The notes beneath the pieces were generated by a model, which did not search any database, was not told the DNA's origin, and saw only the letters and a list, made by a program, of their open reading frames with translations. Shown piece by piece: positions 1-13,730 of a stretch of DNA of 64,000 bases. This DNA is from Phylloscopus collybita. Lineage: Eukaryota > Chordata > Aves > Passeriformes > Phylloscopidae. The translations under genes were made by a program, and so were the position numbers. Where the stretch lies: positions 62,001 to 126,000 of the forward strand of contig JAJNNQ010000127.1 in NCBI GenBank assembly GCA_027886175.1. The letters run 5' to 3'. Every line of letters starts with the position of its first letter. The stretch's first letter is position 1.

Positions 1-540
1 TTCTTGATGTCAATTTGTAGGAAGCCTTTTGCTCTACAGGGGCAGACAAACTTCCATTTGGTGGTAGATTGCACGTGAGAGACATCTTCAATGGTATGGA
101 ATTTTATTGTAATTTTAATAGGCAGAATCCTAGTGGCAGGCAAACATCATTAGACACGAACGCTGTCGCATTTCCATGGGAAACCAAAGTCTCCACTCCA
201 GGTTCCTGATGTCAGTATGTAGGAGGCCTTTGGCACTACAAGGGCAGACAAAGTTCCGTCTGGTGGTTGATTGCATTGAGGAGATATCCTCATTTGTATG
301 GAATTTCAGCAGGCAGAAGATCAGTGGCAGGCAGACAGCATAGGACACGAACGGTGGACCTTTTTCATGGGAAACCGATGTCTCCACCCCGCGTTCCTGA
401 TGTCAGTTTTTAGGAGGCCTTTGGCACTACAAGGGCAAACAAACTTCGAACTGGTGGTAGATTCCATCTGGGAGATAGCCTCATTTGTGAGGAATTTCAG
501 CAGGCGTAACCCAGTGGCAGGCAGACAGCATTAGACAGGA
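1..540 (+). repeat. edge of a further HOR copy at window start
   Basis: Bases 1-290 match 12,327-12,620 in the same orientation, with few differences. Bases 130-540 match 24,400-25,020 in inverted orientation. The window therefore seems to begin inside the last monomers of another HOR copy lying to the left, which gives way to diverged monomers near 540. This is a reading by eye; the exact boundary is approximate. Confidence 0.6.
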
Positions 541-3500
541 ACGGTACCCCTTTTCCATTGGAAACAATGTCTCCATCCCACGTTCCTGATGTCAGTTTGT
601 AGGAGGCATTTGGCACTATAAGGGCAGACTAATTTCCGACTGGTTGTAGATTCCATCTGGGAGATATCCTCATTTGTATGGAATTTCACTAGGCATAATC
701 CCAGTGGCAGGCACATTGCATTAGACACAAACCGTGGTCCTTTCCCATGGGAAACCAAAGTCTCCACCCCTGGTTCCTGATGTCAGTTTTTTAGGAGGCC
801 TTTGCCACTACAAGGGCAGACAATCTTCCATCTGGTGGTAAATTGCATCTGGGAGATATCCTCACTTGTATGGAATTTTAGGAGGCATACGCCCAGTGGC
901 AGGCACACAGCATTAGGCATGAACAGTGGCTCTTTTTCATGGGAAACCAAATTATCCATCCTACGTTTCAGATGTCATTTTATAGGAGACCTTTGGCAAT
1001 ACAAGGGCAGAGAAACTTCAAACCGGGGGTAGATTGCACCTGCGAGATATTCTCATTTCTATAGAATTTTAGAGGAATTTTAGTACGCAGAATCCCAGTG
1101 GCAGGCAGACAGAATTAGACATGAATAGTGGCCCTTTTCCAGGGGAAACCAAAGTCTCCAGGCCAGGTTCCTGATGTCTGTTTTTAGGAGGCCTTTTGCA
1201 CTACAAGAACAGACAAACTTCCAACTGGTGGCATATTGAATCTGGGAGATATCCTCATTTGTATGTAATTTCTGTAGCCACAACCCAGTGGCGGGCAGAC
1301 AGCATTAGACACGAACGTTGGCCCTTTTCCATGGGAAACCAAAGTCTCCACTCCAGGCTCCTCATGTCAATTTGTAGGAGCCCTTTGGCTCTACAGGGGC
1401 AGACAAACTTCCGTCAGGTGGTTGATTACATCGGAGAGATTTCCAAATTTTTTTTGGAATTTCAGCAGGCAGAAGCTCATTGGCAGGCAGACAGCATTAG
1501 ACATGAACGCCGGTCCTTTTCTATGGGAAATCAAAGTCTCCATCCATGGTTCCTGATGTCAGTTTTTAGGAGGGCTATGGTACAACAAGGGCAGAGAATC
1601 TTCCATCTGGTTGTAGATTGCACCTGGGATATATCCTTATTTCTATGGAATTTTAGTGGAATATTAATAGGAAGAAACCAAGTGGCAGGCAGACAGCATT
1701 AGACACGAACGGTGGCCCATTTCCATGGGAAACCAAAGTCTCCACCCCACGTTCCTGATGTCAGTTTGTAAGAGGTGTTTGGAACTACAAGGGCAGAAAA
1801 ACTTCCATCTGGTGGTAGATTGCACCTGGGAGATATCCTCATTTCCATGGAATATTAGTGCAATTTTAGTAGGAAGAAGCCCAGTGGCAGGCACATAGGA
1901 TTAGACACAAACGGTGGCCCATTTCCATGCGAAAAGAAAGTCTTCACCCCACTTTCCTGGTGTCAGTTTTTAGGAGGCCTTTGGCACTACAAGGGCAGAG
2001 AAACATCCATCTGGTTTAGATTGCACCTGGGAGACATCCTCATTTGTATGGTATTTTAGTGGAATTTTAATAGGCAGAAGCCTAGTTGCAGGCACACATC
2101 ATTAGACACGAACGCTGGCCCATTTCCAAGGGAACGCAAAGTTTCAACTCCAGGTTCCTGATGTCAGTTTGTAGGAGGCCTTTGGCACTACAAGGGCAGA
2201 CAAAGTTCCGTCTTGTGGTTGATTGAATCGAGGAGATACCCTCATTTGTATGGAATTTCAGCAGGCAGAAGCGCAGTGGCAGGCAGACAGCATTAGACAC
2301 GAACAATGGACCTTTTCCATGGGAAACCAAAGTCTCCACCTCACGTTCCTGATGTCAGTTTGTAGGAGGCCTTTGGAACTACAAGGGCAGGCAAACTTCA
2401 AACTGGTGGTAGATTGCACCTGGGAGATATCCTCATTTGTATAGAATTTTAGTGGAATTTTAGTAGGCATAAGCCCAGTGTCTGGCAGACAGCATTAGAC
2501 ACGAACGGTGGTCCATTTCCATGGGAAACCAAAGTCTCCATGTCACATGCCTGATGTCAGTTTGTAGGAGGCCTTTGGCACTACAAGGGCAGACAAAATT
2601 CCATCTGCTGATAGATTCCACCTGGAGATATCCTCTGTTGTATGGAATTTCAGCAGGCATATGCCCAGTTGCAGGCAGAGAGCATTAGACACGAACGGTG
2701 ACCCTTTTCCATGGGAACCTATGTGTCCACCCTAGGTTTAAGATGTCAATTTATACGAGGCTTTTGGCACTACAAAGGCAGAGGAACTTTCATCTGGTGG
2801 TAGATTGAACCAGGGAGATATCCTCATTTGTATGGAATTTTAGTGAAATTTTAGTAGGAAGAAGCCCAGTGCCAGGCAGACAGCATTAGACACGAACGGT
2901 GGCTTTTTCATGGGAAACCAAAGTCTCCACCCCACATTCCTGATGATAATTTATACGAGGCTTTTGGCACTATAAGGGTAGACAAACTTCCAACTGGTGG
3001 TAGATTGCACGCGATAGATATCCTCATTTGCATAGAATTTTAGTGGAATTTTAGTAGGCAGAATCCAAATGATCGGCAGAGAGCATAAAACACAAACGGT
3101 GCCTCTTTTTCATGGGACACAAAGGTCTCTCCCCCAGTCTCCTGATGTCAGTTGGTAGGAGGCCTTTGGCACTACAAGGCTAGAAAAACTTCCAACTGGT
3201 GGTAGATTGCATCTGGGAGATATCCTCATCTGTATGCAATTTTTGCAGCCATAAGCCATGTGACAGGCAGACAGCATTAGACAGGAACGGTGGACCTTTT
3301 CCTTGGAAAACCAAAGTCTCCACCCCACGTTCCTGATGTCAGTTTGCAGGAGGCCTTTGGACTACAAGGTCTACAAAACTCCATCTCGTTGTATATTCCA
3401 TCATGGAGATATCCTTATTTGTATGGAATTTTATTGGAATTTTAGTATGCAGAAGCCGAGTGGCCAGCAGACAGCATCAGAGAAGAACGGTGGCCCTTTT

Positions 3501-6500
3501 CCATGGAAACCAAAGTTTCCACTCCAGGTTCCTGGTGTCAGTTTGTAGGAGGCCTTTGGCACTCCAAGGGCCGACAAAGTTCCGTCTGGTGGTTGATTGC
3601 ATCGAGGAGATATCCTCATTTGTATGGAATTTCAGCAGGCAGGAACCCATTGGTAGGCAGACAGCATTAGACACGAACAATGGACCTTTTCCATGGGAAA
3701 CCAAAGTCTCCATCTCACGTTCCTGATGTCAGTTTGTAGGAGGCCTTAGGACCTACAAGGGCAGACAAACTTCCATCTGGTGGTAGATTGCACCTGGGAG
3801 ATATCCTCATTTGAATAGAATTTTAGTGGAATTTTAGTAGGCATAACCCCAGTGGCAGGCAGACAGCATTAGACACGAACGGTGGTCCATTTCCATGGGA
3901 AAACAATGTCTCCACCCCTTGTTCCTGATGTCAGTTTTTAGGAGGCCTTTGGCACTACAAGGGCAGACAAACTTCCAACTGGTGGTAGATTCCGTGTGGG
4001 AGATATCCTCATTTGTGAGGAACTTCAGCAGTCATAACCACAGTGCCAGGCAGACAGCATTAGACAGGAACGGTGGCCCTTTTCCATGGAAAAACAAATT
4101 ATCCATACTATGTTCCTGATGTCAGTTTGAAGGAGGCTTTTGGCACTACAAGGGCAGACACACTTCCATCTGGTGGTTGATTGCATCGGGGAGATATCCT
4201 CATTTGTGAGGAATTTCAACAGGCATAACCCCAGTGACAGGTAGACAGCATTAGACACAAAGAGTGGCCCTTTTCCATGGGAAACCAAAATCTCCACCCC
4301 ATGTTGCAAATGTCACTTTGTAGGAGGCGTTTTCCAATATAAGGGCAGAGAAACTTCCATCTGGTTGTAGATTGCACCTGGGAGATATCCTCATTTCTAT
4401 GGAATTTTAGTGGAATGTTAGTAGGCAGAATCCCAGCGGAAGTCAGAGAGAATTAGACAGGAACAGTGGCCCGTTTCCTAGGGAAACCAAAGTCTCCATC
4501 CCATATTCCTGATGTCAGGTTGTCGGAGGACTTTGGCATTAAACGGGCAGACAAACTTCCATCTGGTTGGAAATTGCATTTGGGAGATATCCTCATTTGT
4601 AGGGAATTTTAGTAGGCATATGCCCACTGGCAGGCAGACAGCATTAAACACCAAGGGTGGCCCTTTTCCATGGGAAAACAAAGCGTCCTTTCCAGATTCC
4701 TGATGTCAATTTGTAGGAGGCCGTTGGCATTACAAGGGCAGACAAACTTTCAACTGGTGGTAGACTCCATCTGGGAGATATCCTCATTTGTATGGGATTT
4801 TACTAGGCATAAGCCCAGTGGCAGGCACATAGCATTATACACAAACGGTGGCCCATTTCCATGGGAATCCAAAGTCTCCACCGCACGTTCCTGATGTCAG
4901 TTTGTAAGAAGCCCTTGGCTCTAAATGGGCACACAAACTTCCATCTGGTGGTAGATTGCACTTGGGAGACATCCTCATTTGTATGGAATTTTAGTGGAAT
5001 TTTAATAGGCAGAAGCCTCGTGGCAGGCACACATCATTAGACATGAACGCTGGCCCATTTCCATGGGAGAAGAAAGTCTCCAACCCACGTTCCTGATTTC
5101 AGTTTTTAGGAGGAGTTTGGAACTGCAAGGGCAGACAAACTTCCATCTGGTGGGAAATTGCATTTGGGAGATATCCTCATATGTATGGAACTTTGGTAGG
5201 CATATGCCCACTGGCAGGCAGACAGCATTAGACATGAACGGTGGCCTCTTTCCATGGAAAAACAAAGTCTCCAACCCACGTTCCTGATGTCGGATTTTAG
5301 GAGGCCTCTGGCACTACAAGTGGAGACAAACTTCCAACTGCTGGCATATTGCATCTGGGAGATATCTTCATTTGTGAGGAATTTCAGCAGGCATAACCCC
5401 AGTGACTGGCAGACAGCATTAGACACGAACAATGGACCTTTTCCATGGGAAACCAAAACCTCCACCCCACGTTGCTGATGTCACTTTGTAGGAGGCGTTT
5501 TCCAATATAAGGGCAGAGAAACTTCCATCTGGTGGTAGATTGCACCTGGGAGATATCCTCATTCCTATGGAATTTTAGTGGAATTTTAGTAGGAAGAAGC
5601 CCAGTGGCAGGCACATAGCATTAGACACAAACGGTGGCCCATTTCCATGGGAGAAGAAAGTCTCCAACCCACGTTCCTGATTTCAGTTTTTAGGAGGCGT
5701 TTGGAACTACAAGGGCAGACAAACTTCCATCTGGTTATAGATTGCACCTGGGAGATATCCTCATTTGTGTAGAATTTTAGTGGAATTTTAGTAGGCATAA
5801 GCCCAGTGGCTGGCAGGCAGCATTAGCCGCAAACGGTGGCCCATTACCTTGGGAAACCAAAGTCTCCACCCCACGTTCCTGATGTCAGTTTTTACGAGGC
5901 CTTTGGCACAAGGAGGGCAAACAAACGTCCACCTGGTGGTAGATTGCACCTGGGAGATATCCCCATTTGTATGGAACTTCAGCAGTCATAACCACAGTGC
6001 CAGGCAGGCAGCATTAGACAGGAACCGTGGTCCTTTTCAATGGGAAACCAAAGTCTCCGCCCCAGGTTCCTGATGTCAATTTGTAGGAAGCCTTTGGCTC
6101 GTCAGGGGCAGACAAACTTCCATCTGGTGGTAGATTGCACATGGGAGACATCCTCATTTGTATGGAATTTTAGTGGAATTTTAATAGGCAGAAGCCTCGT
6201 GGCAGGCACACATCATTAGACACGAACACTGGCCCATTTCCATGGGAAACCAAAGTTTCCAATCCAGGATCCTGATGTCACTTTGAAGGAGGCGTTTGGC
6301 ACTAGAAGGGCAGACAAAGTTCCGTCTGGTGGTTGATTGCATCGAGGAGATATCCTCATTTGTATGGAATTTCAGCAGGCAGAAGCCCAGTGGCACGCAG
6401 ACAGCATTGGACACGAACAGTGGCCCATTTCCATGGGAAACCAAAATCTCCACCCCACGTTGCTGATGTCTCATTGTAGGAGACGTTTTCCAATATAAGG

Positions 6501-6660
6501 GCAGAAAAACTTCCATCTGGTTGTAGATTGCACCTGGGAGATATCCTCATTTCTATGGAATTTTAGTGGAATTTTAGTAGGAAGAAACCCAGTGGCAGGC
6601 AGACAGCATTAGACACGAACAATGGCCCATTTCCATGGGAAACCAAAGCCTCCACTCCGG
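541..6660 (+). repeat. diverged satellite monomers, + arm
   Basis: About 31 satellite monomers without the regular long period of the HOR zones. Neighbouring monomers differ from each other at many sites. Some local copies exist: 2,560-3,290 is related to about 19,190-19,920 at an offset near 16,631 bp. The stretch about 780-1,950 is related, inverted, to about 21,240-22,410. No open frame longer than the monomer-derived ones shows coding character. Confidence 0.75.
2560..3290 (+). repeat. dispersed satellite block, partner at about 19,190-19,920
   Basis: About four monomers share private variants with 19,190-19,920 (offset about 16,631), such as CCTCTGTTGTATGG and GGCAGAGAGCATAAAACACA. These distinguish the pair from all other monomers in the window. 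Confidence 0.7.
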
Positions 6661-9600
6661 GTTCCGGGTGACAGTTTGTAGGAGGCCTTTGGCACTACAA
6701 GGGCAGACAAAGTTCCGTCTGGTGGTTGATTGAATCGAGGAGATACCCTCATTTGTATGGAATTTCAGCAGGCAGAAGCCCAGTGGCAGGCAGACAGCAT
6801 TAGTCACGAACAATGGACCTTTTCCATGGGAAACCAAAGTCTCCACCTCACGTTCCTGATGTCAGTTTGTAGGAGGCCTTTGGAAATACAAGGGCAGGCA
6901 AACTTCCATCTGGTGGTAGATTGCACCTGGGAGATAACCTCATTTCTATAGAATTTTAGTGGAATTTAAGTAGGCATAAGGCCAGTGGCTGCCAGACAGC
7001 ATTAGACACGAACGGGGGCATTTCTTTGGGAAACAAAAGTCTTCACCCCCCGTTCGGGATGTCAGTTTTTAGGTGGCCTTTGGCACTACGGGGGCAGAAA
7101 AACTTCCACCCAGTGGTAGATTACACCTGGGAGATATCCTCATTTGTATGGAACTTCAGCAGTCATCACCACAGTGCCAGGCAGACAGCATTAGACAGGA
7201 ACGGTGGTCCTTTTCCATGGGAAAGCAAAGTCTCCACCCCAGGTTCCTGATGGCAGTTTGTAGGAGGCCTTTGGAAACACAAGGGCAGAGAATCTTCCAT
7301 CTGGTGTTAGATTGCACCTGGGAGATATACTCATTTGTATGGAATTTTAGTGGAACATTAGTAGACAGAATCCCAGCTGCAGGTAGACAGAATTAGACAT
7401 GAATAGTGGCTCATTTCCATGGGAAACCAAAGTCTCCACCCCAGGTTCCTCATGTCATTTTCTAGGAGGCCTCTGGCACTACAGGAGGAGACAAAGTTCC
7501 AATTGGTGGCATATTGCATCTAGGAGATATCCTCATTTGTATGTAATTTTAATAGCCATAAGCCCAATGGCAGGCAGACAGTATTAGACGCGAACGGTGG
7601 CCCTTTTCCATGGGAAACCAAAGTCTCCGCCTCAGGTTCTTGATGTCAATTTGTAGGAAGCCTTTGGCTCTACAGGGGCAGACAAACTTCCATCTGGTGG
7701 TAGATTGCACCTGGGAGACATCCTCATTTGTATAGAATTTTAGTGGAATTTTAGTCGGCATAAGCCCAGTGTCTCGCAGACAGCATTAGACACGAACTGT
7801 GGTCCATTTCCTTGGGAAACCAAAGTCTCCATCTCACGTGCCTGATGTCAGTTTGTAGGAGGCCTTTGGCACTACAAGGGCAGATAAACTTCCAACTGGT
7901 GGTAGATTCCGTGCGGGAGATATCCTCATTTGTGAGGAATTTCAGCAGGCATAACCCCAGTGGCAGGCAGACAGCATTAGACACAAACGGTGGCCCTTTT
8001 CCATGGGAAACCGAAGTCTCTACCCCATGTTCCTGATATTAGTTTGTAAGAGGCCTTTGGAAGTACAAGGGCAGAAAAACTTCCATCTGGTGGTAGATTG
8101 CACCTGGGAGATATCCTCATTTTTATGGAATTTCAGTGGTATTAAAGTAGGCAGAAATCCAGCAGCAGGCAGACTGCTTTACACACGAACCCTGGCCCAT
8201 ATCCATGGGAAACCAAAGTCTCCACTCCAGGCTCCTCATGTCAGTTTATAGAAGGCCTTTGGAAATACAAGGGCAGAAAAACTTATATCTGGCGGTAGAC
8301 TGCACCCGGGAGATGTCTTCATTTGTATGAAATTTCAGTGGAATTTTCGTAGGTAGAAGCCCAATGGCAGGCAGACATTATTAGACACGAACGGTGGCCC
8401 ATTTCCATGAGAAACCAAAGTCTCCACCCCAGGTTCCTGATGTCAGTTTTTAGGAGGCCTTTGGCACTAGAAGGGCAAACAAACTTCCAACTGGTGGGAG
8501 ATTCCATCTGGGAAATATCCTCATTTGTGAGGAATTTCAGTAGGCATAACTCCAGTGGCAGGCAGACAGCATTAGACACGAACAGTGGCCCTTTTCCATG
8601 GGAAACCAAAATCTCCACCCCATGTTGCTGATGTCACTTTGTAGGAGGCGTTTTCCAATATAAGGGCAGAGAAACTTCCATCTGGTTGTAGATTGCACCT
8701 GGGAGAGATGCTCATTTCTATGGAGTTTTAGTGGAATTTTAGTAGGAAGAAGCACAGTGGCAGGCAGACAGCATTAGTCATGAACAATGGCCCATTTTTA
8801 TGGGAAACCAAAGTCTCCACCCCACGTTCCTGATGTCCGTTTCTAGGAGGCCTTTGACACTACAAAGGTAGACAAACTTCCGTCTGGTGGTTGATTGCAT
8901 CGGGGAGATATCCTCATTTGTATGGAACTTCAGCAGGTAGAAGCCCAGTGGCAGGCAGACAGCATTAGACACGAACGGTGGCCCTTTTCCATGGGAAAAC
9001 AAAGTCTCCAACCCAGGCTCCTGATGTCAGTTTGTAGGAGGCCTTTGGCATAAATAGGGCAGACAAACTTCCATCTGGTGGGAAATTGCATTTGGGAGAT
9101 ATCCTCATTTGTAGGGAATTTTGGTAGGCTTCTGCCCACTGGCAGGCAGACAGCATTAGACACGAACAGTGGCCCCTTTCCATGGAAAAACAAATTATCC
9201 CTCCTATGTTCCTGATGTCAGTTTTTAGGAGGCTTTTGGCACTGCAAGGGCTTACAAACTTCCACCTGGTGGTAGATTGCATCTGGGAGATATCCTCATT
9301 TTTATGGAATTTTAGTGGTATTTTAGTACTCAGAAGCCCAATGGCAGACAGACAGCATTAAACATGAATGGTGGGCCTTTTCTATAGGAAACCAAAGTCT
9401 CCAGGTGAGGTTCCAAATGTCAGTTTGAAGGAGGCCTTTGGCACTGCAAGAGCAGACAAATTTCCATCTGGTGGCATATTGCGTCTGGGAGATATCCTCA
9501 TTTGTATGTAATTTCAGTAGTCATAAGTCAGTGGCAAGGAGACAGCATTAAACACCAAGGGTGGCCCTTTTCCATGGGAAACCAAAGCGTCCTCTCCAGG

Positions 9601-12600
9601 TTCCTGATGTCAGTTTGTAGGAGGCCGTTGCATTACAAGGGCAGACAAACTTTCAACTGGTGGTAGACTCCATCTGGGAGATATCCTCATTTTTATGGAA
9701 TTTTACTAGGCATACGCCCAGTGGCAGGCACATAGCATTAGACAAAAAGGGTGGCCCATTTCCATGGGAAAACAAAGTCTCCACCGCACGTTCCTGATGT
9801 CAATTTTTAGGAGGCCTTTGGCACTTCAAGGGCAGACAAACTTCCACCTGGTGGTAGATTGCACCTGGGATTTATCAGCATTTGTATGGAACTGCAGCAG
9901 TCATAACCACAGTGCCAGGCAGACAGCATTAGACACGAACGGTGGCCCTTTTCCATGGGAAACCAAAGTCTACGCCCCAGGTTCTTGATGTCAATTTGTA
10001 GGAAGCCTTTGGCTCTTCAGGGGCAGACAAACTTCCATCTGGTGGTAGATTGCACCTGGGAGGTATCCTCATTTGTATGGAATTTTAGTGGAATTTTAGT
10101 AGGCATAAGCCCAGTATCTGGCAGACAGCATTACACACGAACAGTGGCCCTTTTCCATGGGAAACCAAAATCTCCACCCCATGTTGCTGACGTCACTTTG
10201 TAGGAGACGTTTTCCAATATAAGGGCAGAGAAACTTCCATCTGGTTGTAGATTGCACCTGGGAGATATCCTCATTTTTATGGAGTTTTAGTGGAATTTTA
10301 GTAGGAAGAAACCCCGTGGCAGGCAGACAGCATTAGACAAGAAAAATGGCCCATTTGATGGAAAACCAAAGTCTCCACCCCTCGTTCCTGATGTCCGTTT
10401 CTAGGAGGCCTTTGGCACTACAAGGGCAGACAAACTTCCGTCTGGTGGTTGATTGCATCGTTGAGATATCCTCATTTTTATGGAATTTCATCAGGTAGAA
10501 GCCCATTGGCAGGCAGACAGCATTAGAGAGGAACGGTGGCCCTTTTCCATGGGAAAACAAAGTCTCCAACCAGGCTCTGATGTCAGTTTTTAGTAGGCCT
10601 TTGGCATTAAAAGGGCAGACAAACTTCCATCTGGTGGGAAATTTTGTTAGGGAGATATCCTCATTTGTATGTAATTTCAGTAGTCATAAGCCCAGTGGCA
10701 AGGAGACAGCATTAAACAACAAGGGTGCCCCTTTTCCATGGGAAACCAAAGCCTCCTTTCCAGAATCCTGATGTCAGTTTGTACGAGGCCTTTGGCATTA
10801 CAAGGGCAGAAAAACTTTCATCTGGTGGTAGACTCTATCTGGGAGATATCCTCATTTGTACGGGATTTTACTAGGCATAATCCCAGTGGCAGTCACATAG
10901 CATTAGACACAAACGGTGGCCCATTTCCATGGGAAAACAAAGTCTCCACCCCACGTTCCTGATGTCAATTTGTAGAAGGCGTTTGGAACTACAAGGTCAG
11001 AAAACTTCCATCTGGTGGTAGATTGCACCTGGGAGATATCCTCATTTCTCTGGAATTTTATTGGAATTTTATTACGAAGATCCCCAGTGGCAGGCAGACA
11101 GCTTTAGACACGAACGGTGGCCCATTTTTATGGGAAACCAAAGTCTCCACCCCACGTTCCTGATGTCCGTTACTAGGAGGCCTTCGGCAGTACAAGGGTA
11201 GACAAACTTCCACCTGGTGGTAGATTGCTCCTGGGAGATATCCTCATTTGTATGGACCTTCAGCAGTCATAACCACAGTGCCAGGCAGACAGCATTAGAC
11301 AGGAACGGTGGCCCTTTTCCTAGGGAAGCCAAAGTCGCCACACCACGTTCCCGATGTCAGGTTTTAGTAGGCCATTGACAGTACAAGGGCAGAAAAACTT
11401 CCGTCTGGTGGTTGATTGCATCGGGAAGATATCCACATTTGTATGGAATTTCAGCAGATAGAAGCCCAGCGGCAGGCAGACAGCATTAGACACGAACGGT
11501 GGCCCTTTTCCATGGGAAAACAAAGTCTCCAACCCAGGCTCTTGATGTCAGTTTGTAGTAGGCCTTTGGCACTACAAGGGCAGACAAACTTCCATCTAGT
11601 GGTGGATCGCACCTCGTAGATGTCCTTATTTGTATGGAATTTTAGTGGTATTTTAGTACTCAGAAGCCCAGTTGCAGACAGAGAGCATTAAACATGAACG
11701 GTGGGCCTTTTCCATAGGAAACCAAAGTCTCCACGCCAGGTTCTGAATGTCAGTATAAAGGAGGCCTTTGGCACTGCAAGAGCAGACAAACTTCCATCTG
11801 GTGGCATATTGCATCTGGGAGATATCCTCATTTGTATGGAACTTCAGCAGTCATAACCACAGTGCCAGGCAGACAGCATTAGACAGGAACGGTGGTCCTT
11901 TTCCATGGGAAACCAAAGTCTCCACCCTAGGTTTCTGATGGCAGTTTGTAGGAGGCCTTTGGAAACATAAGGGCAGAGAAACTTCCATCTGGTGTTAGTT
12001 TGCACCTGGGAGATATTCGCATTTGTATGGAATTTTAGTGGAATTTTAGTAGGCAGAATCCCAGCGGCAGGCAGACAGAATTAGACATGAATAGTGGCCC
12101 ATTTCCATGGGAAACCAAAGTCTCCACCCCAGGTTCCTGATGTCATTTTCTAGGAGGCCTCTGGCACTACAAGACAAGACAAACTTCCAACGGGTGGCAT
12201 ATTGCATCTGGGAGATATCCTCATTTGTATGTAATTTTAGTAGGCATAAGCCCTGTGGCAGGCAGACAGCATTAGACAGGAACCGTGGCCCTTTGCCATG
12301 GGAAACCAAAGTCTCCACCCCAGCTTCTTGATGTCAATTTGTAGGAAGCCTTTTGCTCTACAGGGGGAGACAAACTTCCATTTGGTGGTAGATTGCACGT
12401 GAGAGACATCTTCAGTGGTATAGAATTTTATTGGAATTTTAATAGGCAGAAGCCTTGTGGCAGGCAAACATCATTAGACACGAACGCTGTCCCATTTCCA
12501 TGGGAAACCAAAGTCTCCACTCCAGGTTCCTGATGTCAGTTTGTAGGAGGCCTTTGGCACTACAAGGGCAGACAAAGTTCCGTCTGGTGGTTGATTGCAT

Positions 12601-13730
12601 TGAGGAGATATCCTCATTTGTATGAAATTTCAGATGGCAGAAGCCCAGTGGCAGGCAGACAGCATTAGACACGTACAATGGACCTTTTCCATGGGAAACC
12701 AAAGTCTCCACCTCACGTTCCTGATGTCAGTTTGTAGGAGGCCTTTGGAAATACATGGGCAGGCAAACTTCCATCTGGTGGTAGATTGCACCTGGGAGAT
12801 AACCTCATTTCTATAGAATTTTAGTGGAATTTTAGTAGGCATAAGGCCAGTGGCTGCCAGACAGCATTAGACACGAACGGTGGGCATTTCTTTGGGAAAC
12901 AAAAGTCTCCACCCCCCGTTCGGGATGTCAGTTTTTAGGAGGCCTTTGGCACTACGGGGGCAGAAAAACTTCCACCCAGTGGTAGATTACACCTGGGAGA
13001 TATCCTCATTTGTATGGAACTTCAGCAGTCATCACCACAGTGCCAGGCAGACAGCATTAGACAGGAACGGTGGTCCTTTTCCATGGGAAAGCAAAGTCTC
13101 CACCCCAGGTTCCTGATGGCAGTTTGTAGGAGGCCTTTGGAAACACAAGGGCAGAGAATCTTCCATCAGGTGTTAGATTGCACCTGGGAGATATACTCAT
13201 TTGTATGGAATTTTAGTGGAATATTAGTGGACAGAGTCCCAGCTGCAGGTAGACAGAATTAGACATGAATAGTGGCTCATTTCCATGGGAAACCAAAGTC
13301 TCCACCCCAGGTTCCTCATGTTATTTTCTAAGAGGCCTCTGGCACTACAGGAGGAGACAAAGTTCCAATTGGTGGCATATTGCATCTAGGAGATATCCTC
13401 ATTTGTATGTAATTTTAATAGCCATAAGCCCAGTGGCAGCCAGACAGTATTAGACGTGAACGGTGGCCCTTTTCCATGGGAAACCAAAGTCTCCGCCTCA
13501 GGTTCTTGATGTCAATTTGTAGGAAGCCTTTGGCTCTTCAGGGGCAGACAAACTTCCATCTGGTGGTAGATTGCACCTGGGAGACATCCTCATTTGTATA
13601 GAATTTTAGTGGAATTTTAGTCGGCATAAGCCCAGTGTCTCGCAGACAGCATTAGACACGAACTGTGGTCCATTTCCTTGGGAAACCAAAGTCTCCATCT
13701 CACGTGCCTGATGTCAGTTTGTAGGAGGCC
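6660..13730 (+). repeat. HOR zone in + orientation (about 1.2 copies)
   Basis: A long period of 5,866 bp is visible: the distinctive box TTTCTTTGGG at 7,021 recurs at 12,887, and the frames starting at 7,399 and 13,265 are also 5,866 bp apart. The similarity between the two copies runs from about 6,840 to 7,850 against 12,710 to 13,720. The unit corresponds to roughly 30 monomers. The whole zone is mirrored in the - arm at about 24,748-31,000. Confidence 0.85.
7021..12886 (+). repeat. complete HOR unit, + orientation, 5,866 bp
   Basis: This is one full higher-order unit, measured from one TTTCTTTGGG box to the next. A combination of 18 short (191) and 12 long (202) monomers would give 5,862 bp, close to the observed length; the monomer count is inferred from length, not counted one by one. 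Its - arm homologue has one extra monomer (about 28,643-28,834). Confidence 0.8.

Noticed and set aside
1196..1702. 168-codon + frame in the satellite
   Set aside because: It spans three monomers by chance indels and translates the same satellite sequence in different frames; it has no domain and no homologue among the other copies.
2500..2700. CENP-B box in the monomer around GTTCGTGTCTAATG
   Set aside because: The match to the TTCG half is there, but the required A and the CGGG half are missing, and CENP-B-type boxes are a mammalian feature.
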